Shown here in pieces: positions 27,245 to 35,074 of a DNA stretch of 64,000 bases. Positions within the stretch are counted from its first letter, which is position 1. Each line of letters opens with the position of its first letter. Made by a program: the position numbers and the translations under genes. Source of the DNA: Mucilaginibacter terrigena (GTDB lineage Bacteria > Bacteroidota > Bacteroidia > Sphingobacteriales > Sphingobacteriaceae); the NCBI RefSeq assembly GCF_004168255.1, contig NZ_SEWG01000003.1:186001-250000 (forward strand), given 5' to 3'. The notes beneath the pieces were generated by a model. It was not told the DNA's origin, searched no databases, and saw nothing but the letters and a program-made list of their open reading frames with translations.

Positions 27245-28717
27245 TTAGCTAATTATATCCGCTGTTATCTTCGCCGATAACAAACAAAGCGGGATGCCGC
27301 CGCCGGGGTGTACGCTCCCCCCGCAAAAATACAATCCCTTAACTTTTGATGACTTGTTGGCATGCCTCAAAAATGCCGCGAACCGGTTATTGGAGCTGGT
27401 GCCATAGATAGAGCCTTTATACGATGAGGTTTTACTTTCGATACTGCGCGGATCAAGGATGCTTTCGCATACGATGAGTGGCGCGATATCCTCTCCAAGT
27501 ATTTTAGAAAGCTTAGCAATAATATGCTGCCGTGCATCTGCGATAAGCTTGTCCCAATCCTGCCCGTTGTTGGCGGGTACGTTGATCATCACAAACCAAT
27601 TTTCGCAGCCTTCCGGCGCGTCATCTGTTTTATATTTCGAACTGATGTTGAGGTAAACCGTGGGATCATTATAAATATCCTGTTGCTTCCAGATGTGCCC
27701 GAACTCGGCCCTATAATCGGCACTAAAAAATATGTTGTGCAGATCAAGCTCCGGGAAATGCTTTTTTATTCCCCAGTAAAATATCAATGCCGAGCTGCTG
27801 CGTTCCTGGTTTAAAATTTTCTGCGGATGTAGCTTTGGATATTTGCCAAGCAGGCGGTTGTAGGTAAACCAAACGTCCATATTAGAAACTACCACGTCGG
27901 CCAAAATATTTTCGCCTTTTGCGCGGATACCTTTTGCCTTATTGTTGATTACTACGATCTCATCCACCTTATAATTATAATGGAACTTTACACCTAACTC
28001 TTCTGCCAGCTTAACGAGGCTTTGGGGGATGCTGTACATGCCACCATAGGGAAAATATGCGCCGAAGTGGTGCTCAAGGTGCGGAATAACATTCAGGGTA
28101 GCGGGCGCCTGGTAGGGATCAGATCCATTATAGGTCGCATACCTGTCAAAAAACTGTACGATTCTCTTATCTTTAAAGTTAGATTGGTTAGCCTTATGCA
28201 TGGCCCTCAATGGATCAATTTTCGGAAATCTCAATATCGACCTAACCGTATCCCACCTCAAATAAGTTTTTAGCTTATGCAGCGATCGCTCTAAAAATAC
28301 GTGATTAGTTATGCTGTAAATATCGCTGCTATTGGCAAGGTGTTTTATTACGGATGCAGCAGGTTCACCGGTTTTGCTTTCAATCTCTTGAGCGAATTGT
28401 TGGGTATCGGCATAGGCGCTTAAGCGAGTGCTATCTTCGTAAAAGTATTTGCAAACTACATCCAGCTTTTGGTAGGTGAAGTGATCAGCAGGGTTTTTAC
28501 CGGCGAGTTTAAAAAGTTCATCCACATATTGCGGCATGGTAAACAGGCTTGGCCCGGCATCAAAACGGTAACCATCTTGCTCAAACTGCGATAACTTACC
28601 ACCCGGGTAACTGTTAGCCTCGTAAACCTCAACCGTGTAACCCTTAACCGCCAAACGGATAGCCGTTGCTATCCCCGCTATACCGGCACCAATAATTACA
28701 GCTTTTTGTTGAGGCAT
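27245..28717 (-). CDS. crtD: Phytoene desaturase family FAD enzyme, probably 1-hydroxycarotenoid 3,4-desaturase
   Basis: The protein is an FAD-dependent carotenoid desaturase: dinucleotide motif GAGIAGIATAIRL at the N-terminus, EANSYPGGK, and the C-terminal family signature GGSVHPGGGIPLCLLSAK. With the start at 28717 (MPQQKAV) it has 490 residues; an upstream ATG at 28753 only adds a non-conserved stretch. Among subfamilies the CrtD type, acting on 1-hydroxylated ends, fits the presence of cruF 18 kb away and is the likely call, but CrtI or CrtN activity cannot be excluded by eye. It is separated from the main carotenoid cluster. Confidence 0.78.
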   Translation of the reverse strand: MPQQKAVIIGAGIAGIATAIRLAVKGYTVEVYEANSYPGGKLSQFEQDGYRFDAGPSLFTMPQYVDELFKLAGKNPADHFTYQKLDVVCKYFYEDSTRLSAYADTQQFAQEIESKTGEPAASVIKHLANSSDIYSITNHVFLERSLHKLKTYLRWDTVRSILRFPKIDPLRAMHKANQSNFKDKRIVQFFDRYATYNGSDPYQAPATLNVIPHLEHHFGAYFPYGGMYSIPQSLVKLAEELGVKFHYNYKVDEIVVINNKAKGIRAKGENILADVVVSNMDVWFTYNRLLGKYPKLHPQKILNQERSSSALIFYWGIKKHFPELDLHNIFFSADYRAEFGHIWKQQDIYNDPTVYLNISSKYKTDDAPEGCENWFVMINVPANNGQDWDKLIADARQHIIAKLSKILGEDIAPLIVCESILDPRSIESKTSSYKGSIYGTSSNNRFAAFLRHANKSSKVKGLYFCGGSVHPGGGIPLCLLSAKITADIIS

Positions 28718-28759
28718 GGGGGTAAAGATAAGGGAAAGCCTCTTAACAGCCATAAAAAC

Positions 28760-28845
28760 ATGTCATTGCGAGCGATAGCGTGGCAATCTTAGCATATCCG
28801 CATGTCCTCTGAGATTGCCACGTCGCTACGCTCCTCGCAATGACA
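28760..28845. repeat. Intact 86-bp ATGTCATTGCGAG hairpin element (short form)
   Basis: Second complete copy. It shares with 26511-26598 the arms and the apex sequence AGCATATCCG-(C/A)(A/T)TGTCCTnTGAG. It sits just upstream of the crtD start and downstream of the asd terminator. Confidence 0.9.
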
Positions 28846-28865
28846 ATTTTTAAAGGTTTTCAAAT

Positions 28866-28898
28866 AAAAATAGGGATAATCATCAGATTATCCCTATT
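28866..28898 (-). terminator. Rho-independent terminator of asd
   Basis: A perfect 12-bp stem (AATAGGGATAAT at 28869-28880, ATTATCCCTATT at 28887-28898) has a T-rich tail in the minus direction, 43 bases beyond the asd stop. Confidence 0.88.
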
Positions 28899-28940
28899 AA
28901 ATATGCAGAGAAACTAATCTCTAATCACAATTCTCAATCT

Positions 28941-29948
28941 CTAAACCTCAACCGCCTGCCCAATCAAATGGTTGGCAGCCAGGTATTCCGCAATCTGCAC
29001 AGCGTTAGTAGCTGCTCCTTTGCGTAGGTTATCAGATACTATCCAGCAGTTAAGGGTATTATCCTGGCTTTCGTCACGGCGAAGGCGGCCAACAAATACT
29101 TCGTCCTTGTCGTGCGCGTCAAGCGGCATTGGGTATTTTAGGTTTGCGGTATCATCCACTACTACAATACCCGGCGATTTTGCCAGCAGCTCGCGTACTT
29201 CGCTCAAATCAAAATCGTGCAAAAACTCAATGTTTACCGACTCCGAGTGGCCACCCATAACCGGGATGCGCACAGTGGTAGCGGTAACCTTAATGCTATC
29301 GTCACCCATGATCTTTTTGGTCTCCAATATCATTTTCATTTCCTCTTTGGTGTAACCATTCTCGGTAAATACATCAATCTGGGGGATCACGTTCAGGTCG
29401 ATGGTGTAAGGGTAAACCTTTGGCCCGTCGATACCTTTACGCTCGTTAAAAAGCTGGTCAACTGCCTTAACGCCGGTACCGGTTACCGATTGGTAGGTGG
29501 ATACCACAACGCGTTTAATTTTATAAGCATCGTGCAGGGGTTTTAAGGCCACCACCATTTGTATGGTTGAGCAATTTGGGTTCGCGATGATCTTGTCATC
29601 AGCGGTCAACACATCTGCGTTCACTTCGGGCACAACCAATTTTTTGGTTGGGTCCATACGCCATGCTGATGAATTATCGATAACGGTAATACCTGCAGCC
29701 GCGAATAACGGCGCCTGCTCTAACGAAGTACTGCCGCCGGCACTGAAAAGCGCAACGTCCGGTTTCTGCTTTATCGCATCCTCAACAGAAACCACCTTAA
29801 ACTGCTTACCCTTAAAAGTGATTTCTTTACCAATACTTTTAGCGGAAGCTACGGGAATTAATTCTGTAACGGGGAAGTTGCGTTCGGCCAAAACCTGCAA
29901 CATTTTAGTGCCTACCAATCCTGTGGCACCAATAACTGCGACTTTCAT
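28941..29948 (-). CDS. asd: Aspartate-semialdehyde dehydrogenase
   Basis: Asd reduces aspartyl phosphate to aspartate semialdehyde, the branch point to lysine/diaminopimelate, threonine and methionine. The 335-residue protein has GATGLVGTKM at the N-terminus for NADP binding and the catalytic Cys126 in NPNCSTIQ. The later segments YQSVTGTGVKAVDQL and RIPVMGGHSESVNIE carry the substrate-binding arginine and catalytic histidine. It is transcribed alone and ends in a clear terminator. Confidence 0.96.
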   Translation of the reverse strand: MKVAVIGATGLVGTKMLQVLAERNFPVTELIPVASAKSIGKEITFKGKQFKVVSVEDAIKQKPDVALFSAGGSTSLEQAPLFAAAGITVIDNSSAWRMDPTKKLVVPEVNADVLTADDKIIANPNCSTIQMVVALKPLHDAYKIKRVVVSTYQSVTGTGVKAVDQLFNERKGIDGPKVYPYTIDLNVIPQIDVFTENGYTKEEMKMILETKKIMGDDSIKVTATTVRIPVMGGHSESVNIEFLHDFDLSEVRELLAKSPGIVVVDDTANLKYPMPLDAHDKDEVFVGRLRRDESQDNTLNCWIVSDNLRKGAATNAVQIAEYLAANHLIGQAVEV

Positions 29949-30080
29949 TTTGTTAATTTATGTGTGTATATGTTAAATTGCAAATATGCGATTTTTTTCG
30001 CTTTTATTCACCAGTTTGTCTACCAATTTAGTATATAAACCTTTGTTTTTGTAAAAATTAAAGGTTTTGATGCAATTTTT

Positions 30081-30088
30081 TACCTTTG
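30081..30088 (+). promoter_or_regulatory. TAnnTTTG -7 box before the epimerase gene
   Basis: TACCTTTG matches the Bacteroidota -7 element and lies 19 bases before the ATG at 30108. No TTG at the right distance upstream was found, so the call is moderate. Confidence 0.5.
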
Positions 30089-30107
30089 TACCTAAACCTG
30101 CGATTGC

Positions 30108-31058
30108 ATGAGCGAAAAGATTTTAGTGATTGGCGCCAATGGGCAAATTGGTACCGAACTGGTAACTGCTTTAAGAGGCATCCACGGTGCCGAAAACGTT
30201 ATAGCATCTGATATAAACAGCCCTAACTATGCCATTCGCAATAGCGGGCCGTTCGAGTTTGCGAACGTGCTGGATAAGGATAACCTGCACCATTTATTTG
30301 ATAAGCACCGCCCCACACAAGTGTACCTGCTGGCGGCCATCCTATCTGCCGTAGGCGAACAAAAACCAAAAATGGCCTGGGACCTGAACATGACCGGCCT
30401 GTTGCACGTGCTTGATTTTGCCGTGGAGTTTAAAACCTCAAAAATATTCTGGCCAAGCTCGATAGCGGTTTTCGGGCCGCACTCGCCACAGTACAATACC
30501 CCGCAATATTGCGTAATGGACCCCAACACGGTTTACGGCTTTAGCAAGCTGGCCGGCGAACGCTGGTGCGAATACTATTACGTTAAATATGGTGTGGATG
30601 TGCGTAGCTTACGTTACCCCGGCCTTATTGGCTGGCGCGCAAACCCCGGAGGCGGTACAACAGACTACGCGGTGCATATCTTCCATGAAGCATTGAAAAA
30701 AGGTAAATACCAGGGCTTCCTGTCGGCACAAACAGCTTTGCCCATGATGTATATGGACGATGCTATCCGCGCTACCATTAATTTGATGGATGCCCCGGCC
30801 GAAAACCTGAGCATCCGGTCGAGCTATAACCTGGCAGGCATCAGCTTTACACCCGAGCAACTGGCCGAAGAAATTAAAAAGCATATCCCCGATTTTGAGA
30901 TGAGCTACGCAGATAGCGACCCCCGCCAGGCCATTGCCGATAGCTGGCCAAAATCGATAGACGATACCCAGGCACAACAAGATTGGGGCTGGCAGTTAGA
31001 TTACGACCTCGCCAAGATCACCGGGGATATGCTAACTAACCTGAAAAAGATTATTTAA
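30108..31058 (+). CDS. NAD-dependent epimerase/dehydrogenase, L-threonine 3-dehydrogenase-like
   Basis: This 316-residue extended SDR has the NAD motif GANGQIGTEL (9-18), the Tyr/Lys pair in VYGFSK, and the stretch RYPGLIGWRANPGGGTTDYA, which is characteristic of SDR-type threonine dehydrogenases that oxidise L-threonine to 2-amino-3-ketobutyrate. The partner gene kbl is not adjacent. A sugar-epimerase activity cannot be ruled out, but the glycine-rich GGGTTDYA loop favours threonine dehydrogenase. Confidence 0.8.
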   Translation: MSEKILVIGANGQIGTELVTALRGIHGAENVIASDINSPNYAIRNSGPFEFANVLDKDNLHHLFDKHRPTQVYLLAAILSAVGEQKPKMAWDLNMTGLLHVLDFAVEFKTSKIFWPSSIAVFGPHSPQYNTPQYCVMDPNTVYGFSKLAGERWCEYYYVKYGVDVRSLRYPGLIGWRANPGGGTTDYAVHIFHEALKKGKYQGFLSAQTALPMMYMDDAIRATINLMDAPAENLSIRSSYNLAGISFTPEQLAEEIKKHIPDFEMSYADSDPRQAIADSWPKSIDDTQAQQDWGWQLDYDLAKITGDMLTNLKKII

Positions 31059-31081
31059 GAAAACAATATTATATTCGCTGT

Positions 31082-31112
31082 GTCCATGGTCTATAGTCCA
31101 TGGACCATGGAC
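31082..31112. repeat. CCATGG palindrome upstream of yebC
   Basis: GTCCATGGTC (31082-31091) and GACCATGGAC (31103-31112) are perfect inverted arms around an 11-base loop that has a further CCATG. It creates spurious in-frame start codons before yebC. Confidence 0.75.
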
Positions 31113-31124
31113 AAACCAATTAAT

Positions 31125-31850
31125 ATGGGAAGAGCATTCGAATTCCGTAAAGAAAGAAAATTTAAGCGTTGGGCCAAGATGGCCGTGCAGTTTACCCGTT
31201 TGGGTAAGGAAATTGTAATGGCTGTTAAAGCAGGCGGTGGCGACCCAACCACAAACTCGCGCCTGCGTACGGCTATCCAAAACTCTAAGGCGGTAAATAT
31301 GCCTAAGGATAGGGTAGAGGCTGCCATTAAAAGGGCAACCAGTCGTGATGAAAAAGATTACGAAGAAATTGTTTACGAAGGATACGCGCAGCATGGCGTA
31401 GCTATATTGGTAGAAACCGCTACAGATAACCTGAACCGTACTGTTGCCAACGTGCGCAGCTATTTTACAAAATATGGCGGTACACTGGGTAAAACCGGCT
31501 CGTTGGATTTTATTTTCAGCCGTAAATCGGTATTTACATTTGATCCGGGCGACCGCGACCTGGAAGAACTGGAATTTGAACTGATAGATGCCGGTTTGGA
31601 AGACCTTTTTGTGGAGGCCGACGAGGAAGGAAACGATATAGCAGTTTTGCATACCGCTTTTGAAGACTTTGGTAAAATGCAAAAAGCATTGGAAGAGATA
31701 GGTATCGAAACAAAATCGGCCAAGTTGGAACGTGTTGCACAGTCAACCACATCGGTAACCGAAGAGCAAGCCGTTGATGTTTTCAAGATTATCGACCGTT
31801 TGGAAGAAGACGACGACGTGCAGGCGGTGTACCATAATATGGCGGAGTAA
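31125..31850 (+). CDS. YebC/PmpR-family protein (TACO1 homologue)
   Basis: YebC proteins act as transcription regulators or as translation factors that relieve ribosome stalling on proline tracts. I start at 31125, giving MGRAFEFRKERKFKRWAKMA, the invariant family N-terminus; the frame stays open to 31080 but those residues come from a CCATGG repeat. The 241-residue product has the three-domain length of the family, with NSRLRTAIQNSKAVNMPKD in the first domain and VLVETATDNLNRTVANVRS-type sequence in the second. Confidence 0.95.
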   Translation: MGRAFEFRKERKFKRWAKMAVQFTRLGKEIVMAVKAGGGDPTTNSRLRTAIQNSKAVNMPKDRVEAAIKRATSRDEKDYEEIVYEGYAQHGVAILVETATDNLNRTVANVRSYFTKYGGTLGKTGSLDFIFSRKSVFTFDPGDRDLEELEFELIDAGLEDLFVEADEEGNDIAVLHTAFEDFGKMQKALEEIGIETKSAKLERVAQSTTSVTEEQAVDVFKIIDRLEEDDDVQAVYHNMAE

Positions 31851-31929
31851 GACAATTTCGGATTTCGGATTTTCGATTTCGGATTTATTAGAACGATAAG
31901 TTTAACTTTAAACTTTTGACTTAATACAA

Positions 31930-32145
31930 ATGCCACTATTTTCATCAAGCAAGCAGGAAAAAAAAGTTAAGGTGACCTTTGCCAATGGTTTGCTTTTTGT
32001 AGAAAAAGCAGATGGCAAGCAGCAGGCGTTCCCGCTGGAGTGGTTCCCGGGTCTGATGAACGCTACTGAAGAGGAGCGCGAAGATTGGAAACAAACCCCA
32101 ACCGGCATCCACTTTAACGCGCTGGATGTGGATGTAGCACTTTAA
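31930..32145 (+). CDS. Small DUF2442-type protein
   Basis: The 71-residue protein has the DUF2442 pattern FPLEWFPGLMNATEEERE followed by a short GIHFNALDVDV end. This fold is small, cytoplasmic and of unknown function; some members lie near toxin-antitoxin genes. Here the upstream gap carries a TTTCGGATT-type repeat (31857-31885), shared with 11640-11660, and the next genes downstream are uncharacterised. Confidence 0.7.
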   Translation: MPLFSSSKQEKKVKVTFANGLLFVEKADGKQQAFPLEWFPGLMNATEEEREDWKQTPTGIHFNALDVDVAL

Positions 32146-32226
32146 TTACTCAATTTGAAGATGTGGCAATTTGAAAATGAATATCAATTTTCAAATTTTC
32201 AATCAACAGATTTTCAAATTATACAA

Positions 32227-33096
32227 ATGACTTTTGAAGAGTTTTTTAATAAGAAGCGTATAGACCTGGCTGCTTTACAAGCAGCAGAGCCGGGCCTGTT
32301 TGCCGAATTTGAAAAGCACTTTAACCAAATGGGTGAGAAAAGTTTCGACCATACCAAAAAATACTGGTTCAATAAGCTGAGATTGTTATATCACCTTGCA
32401 CCCGAGCTTAAGCCGGAGAAAATGCACCAGGAAAACCAATTGGCCGAACAGACAATTGTAGAAACACTTACCGATACCATCCCTGCATCAACTACCGGCT
32501 TTAAGCCAAGATTTAAACCAGGCATGGGTAGCAAACCTGTTGAGGAAAAGCAGGAAACCCCGGCGGAAACTGACGTGAAAGTTGAAATTTCCGCAGCAGA
32601 AAACACCGCTCCCAAACCCGCTTTCAAACCCCGTTTCAACGCGAAAATGGTTGCAGCTAAACCTGCTGAAGACGAAGCTAAACCGCAAGCAGAACCTGTT
32701 AAGGATGAGGCAGGGACAACGCCATCGGCAAATACCACCGCGCCTAAGCCGGCCTTTAAGCCACACTTTAATATGAAGATGGCCGCACCGAAGCCTGCTG
32801 AAACGGAAGAGGTAAAGTCCGAAGCAGAACCTGCGAAAGAAATTACGGAAACAGCCCCGGCAGAAGAAGCCACTACGCCAAAACCGGCAGGCTTTAAACC
32901 GCGTTTCAACATGAAAACGATGGCACCAAAACCTGCTGGGACGGAGGAGATAAAGACAGAGCAACCACCTGCAGAAACTAAAACTGCGGAAGAAGAAAAG
33001 CCTGTGACAGAACTAACACCTGCCGCACCAAAAATTGGTTTCAAACCAAGGTTTAATGCAAAAACCACCAAACCGCAAACCCCACCCGAAGAATAA
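32227..33096 (+). CDS. Protein with five KPxFKPRFN repeats, unknown function
   Basis: The start at 32227 (MTFEEFFNKKRID) is preferred; the open frame to 32155 lies in an AT-rich ATTTTCAAATT repeat. Residues 1-80 form a compact-looking helical domain. Residues about 90-285 are low-complexity, built from five copies of a unit with core (G/A)FKP(R/H)FN and a following KPAE/KPAG segment, linked by Pro-, Ala-, Thr- and Glu-rich spacers. No signal peptide or membrane helix is seen. I do not recognise the family; a scaffold or nucleic-acid/protein docking role is a guess. Confidence 0.72.
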   Translation: MTFEEFFNKKRIDLAALQAAEPGLFAEFEKHFNQMGEKSFDHTKKYWFNKLRLLYHLAPELKPEKMHQENQLAEQTIVETLTDTIPASTTGFKPRFKPGMGSKPVEEKQETPAETDVKVEISAAENTAPKPAFKPRFNAKMVAAKPAEDEAKPQAEPVKDEAGTTPSANTTAPKPAFKPHFNMKMAAPKPAETEEVKSEAEPAKEITETAPAEEATTPKPAGFKPRFNMKTMAPKPAGTEEIKTEQPPAETKTAEEEKPVTELTPAAPKIGFKPRFNAKTTKPQTPPEE

Positions 33097-33113
33097 TTTT
33101 ATACAACAGAAAT

Positions 33114-33515
33114 ATGGAAGCTAAAGAACTTTTTAACGAGAAACGAGGGGCAGAACAGCAGCCAAAAAAGGACAGTCCGCTGGTAAGTTTAGAGCGCGAT
33201 CTTAAATTCTTTAACGAATCTATCCGCGAGGTAGCTATAGAAATTATGGTTGAAGGACTTTCACTACACCCGATATTCATCGCCCATCAGCATGAAATTA
33301 AACTCGGTGAACTGATATTGGACAGGATAGAACTGAACACCGAATGGAGCATCCACGCCTCAACTATAGAAGAATTTGTAGAGCGCGGCATCATCAAAAC
33401 TGAATTGAAGGAACGTTTCCTGAACACCTATAAAAACCCCAACGATTTTATGTGCCTGTTTGTGGTAGTACCAGAAGGGGCTAATTTTGTGTATTATCCG
33501 TATGTAAAAAGTTGA
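33114..33515 (+). CDS. Conserved-looking hypothetical protein
   Basis: The 133-residue product begins with a Lys/Glu-rich stretch (MEAKELFNEKRG) and continues with a predicted alpha/beta domain (SIREVAIEIMVEGLSLHPIF, then FMCLFVVVPEGANFVYYPY). No signal peptide or membrane segment is present. It starts 17 bases after the repeat-protein gene and is likely co-transcribed with it. I do not recognise it. Confidence 0.62.
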   Translation: MEAKELFNEKRGAEQQPKKDSPLVSLERDLKFFNESIREVAIEIMVEGLSLHPIFIAHQHEIKLGELILDRIELNTEWSIHASTIEEFVERGIIKTELKERFLNTYKNPNDFMCLFVVVPEGANFVYYPYVKS

Positions 33516-33600
33516 AATGTTATAAGGTTGAAATGTTGTAAAGTTATTTTTACCTTTAAACCGTATCAAACATTCCAACATTTAACTTCCAACGTTACAA
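33511..33600. repeat. GTTGAAATGTT palindromic repeat, copy 1
   Basis: The left arm GTTGAAATGTTATAAGGTTG plus AAATGTTGTAAAGTT and the right arm AAACATTCCAACATTTAACT plus TCCAACGTTACAA are imperfect inverted copies. It begins over the stop codon of the preceding gene. The same family occurs at 36765-36876 and 62043-62135. Confidence 0.7.
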
Positions 33601-33610
33601 AAAACTCCCC

Positions 33611-34120
33611 ATGTCTGATAAAAAGATCCTGATATTAAACCAGCAGCAAATACAGCAGAAGATAGACCGTATTGCTTACCAGATATTGGAAGATAATTTT
33701 GACGAGAAGGAGATCCTTATAGCCGGGATCCTGCCCCGCGGTAACCACGTAGCCGGGCGTTTAAAAACCGTTTTAGATAAAATTGCACCGTTTACCAGCA
33801 GGTTGTTAACTATTGAACTGGATAAACAAAGCAGCCAGCTGCAGGCCAAAACCAATTTTGACGTACAGGACTGCAGTAATAAAGTTATTGTTTTGGTTGA
33901 TGATGTGCTGAACAGCGGCAAAACCCTCGCTTACGGTTTCGGCGTATTCCTTGATGTCCCCCTAAAAAAGCTGCGCACGGTAGTACTTATAGACCGTAAC
34001 CACAAAAACTTCCCGGTAACTACAGATTATGCCGGTATTGCCCTCTCAACTGTTATTAAAGAGCATGTAGACGTGGTGCTGGACGAAGAAGGACAGGAGG
34101 ATGCTGTTTATTTGAGGTAG
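33611..34120 (+). CDS. PyrR-like phosphoribosyltransferase-domain protein
   Basis: The 169 residues form a type I PRTase fold with the PRPP-binding loop VIVLVDDVLNSGKTLAYG in the centre and a flexible hood region before it. Length and order resemble PyrR (uracil PRTase and pyr regulator), but the gene is isolated from pyrimidine genes, and substrate residues cannot be judged by eye. It may be a nucleobase PRTase or a regulator using PRPP as ligand. Confidence 0.75.
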   Translation: MSDKKILILNQQQIQQKIDRIAYQILEDNFDEKEILIAGILPRGNHVAGRLKTVLDKIAPFTSRLLTIELDKQSSQLQAKTNFDVQDCSNKVIVLVDDVLNSGKTLAYGFGVFLDVPLKKLRTVVLIDRNHKNFPVTTDYAGIALSTVIKEHVDVVLDEEGQEDAVYLR

Positions 34121-34140
34121 AATGTTACGCGCTTACCACC

Positions 34141-34557
34141 ATGTCATTGTGAGCGATAGCGTGGCAATCTCATAGGACAAGTAAACGGCTTTTCTAATAA
34201 AGGGATAAATGAAAATCCACCAGTACTACGTTTATATAATTACTAATGCTTCTAATAACGTGCTTTATACCGGCGTTACCAATGATTTAGCGGATCGTGT
34301 ACTTCAGCATAAGGATAAAATGAATAAAGGTTTCTCGGCGCAATATCAATGTGGCAAACTTGTTTATTACGAAGAATTTCAATGGATACAAGATGCTATA
34401 GCGCGTGAAAAACAAATAAAGGCCGGTTCGCGGAAAAAGAAGATAGCTTTAATAGTTAACGAAAATCCCGATTGCAATGACTTAAGCATCGGGTGGTATG
34501 ATTAGCTTATTTACGCTTGGATATGCTGAGATTGCCACGCTACGCTCGCAATGACAT
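34141..34557. mobile_element. Long form of the ATGTCATTGCGAG hairpin element, carrying a GIY-YIG nuclease gene
   Basis: The left half (34141-34179) and right half (34519-34557) are the two arms of the element seen intact at 26511-26598, nearly identical in sequence. In the intact element the halves are separated only by three apex bases (GAT); here a 339-bp segment (34180-34518) with one gene sits exactly there. The segment ends weakly mirror one another (AAGTAAA and TTTACGCTT). I read this as a compound element in which the nuclease is encoded in the loop of its own palindrome. Direction of evolution (gain or loss of insert) is unknown. Confidence 0.75.
34209..34505 (+). CDS. Single-domain GIY-YIG nuclease
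   Basis: The 98-residue protein is a complete stand-alone GIY-YIG domain. The first strand carries YVYIITN and the second LYTGVTND, the two halves of the family motif. The catalytic arginine is Arg30 (DLADRVLQHK) and the metal-binding glutamate is Glu67 (AREKQIK). There is no DNA-binding extension, as in the many small UvrC-N-like nucleases of bacteria. The gene starts 67 bases inside the left half of a palindromic element and ends 14 bases before the right half, so it is likely part of that element and may cut at its hairpin. Confidence 0.9.
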   Translation: MKIHQYYVYIITNASNNVLYTGVTNDLADRVLQHKDKMNKGFSAQYQCGKLVYYEEFQWIQDAIAREKQIKAGSRKKKIALIVNENPDCNDLSIGWYD

Positions 34558-34564
34558 AGCTGAG

Positions 34565-35074
34565 TCAATGCAACCCCACCACCACTCCCGCCAACTTCTC
34601 CACACTCATATCTATACCATCAACCACGTGAGTAGCTTTTAAATAAAAGCCTTCGCGTTCGGCCAGTTTGTGTTCGATAAATGCCACCAGTTCATCGCCT
34701 TTTTTGCCTTGCAGAACGGGGCGCGGGGTTTTGGCGTTTTCTAAACGGTTAGCCAGTGCCTTGGGCGATAATTGTATATAAAGTGTTTGTCCGTGGCTGT
34801 TCATCCAGTCCATGTTATCAAAAAAGCAGGGCAGGCCACCGCCGGTTGATACTACCGTGTTTTGTGGATAAGCAGTTGTTTTTAATATTTCGCTTTCCAG
34901 GTTACGGAACGCTTCTTCGCCATGCGATGCAAAATATTCGGCAACGGTTGAACCCACTTTGGCTTCAAGGGTATGGTCAAGGTCAATAAATTCGTAACCT
35001 AATCCTGCTGCCAGTTTGCGGCCCCATGATGTTTTACCGCAGCCCATAAATCCAACTAAAAATATCAGGCCCAT
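34565..35074 (-). CDS. aroK: Shikimate kinase
   Basis: This kinase phosphorylates shikimate at the 3-hydroxyl in aromatic amino acid synthesis. The P-loop is GFMGCGKT (8-15), the shikimate-binding Asp is in DLDHTLE, the central motif is STGGGLPCF, and the lid carries KTPRPVLQG. At 169 residues it is complete. Its ATG overlaps the stop of the upstream DoxX-type gene by one base, so the two are translated together from the operon DUF1599-DoxX-aroK. Confidence 0.95.
   Translation of the reverse strand: MGLIFLVGFMGCGKTSWGRKLAAGLGYEFIDLDHTLEAKVGSTVAEYFASHGEEAFRNLESEILKTTAYPQNTVVSTGGGLPCFFDNMDWMNSHGQTLYIQLSPKALANRLENAKTPRPVLQGKKGDELVAFIEHKLAEREGFYLKATHVVDGIDMSVEKLAGVVVGLH

Noticed and set aside
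31080..31124. N-terminal extension of YebC
   Set aside because: It is encoded by a CCATGG palindrome; the invariant family start MGRAFEF is at 31125.
32391..33071. Minus-strand frame of 226 codons opposite the FKPRFN repeat gene
   Set aside because: Its repeats are the reverse image of the repeat gene; the plus-strand frame has a good start, a structured N-terminal domain and matches the direction of its neighbours.
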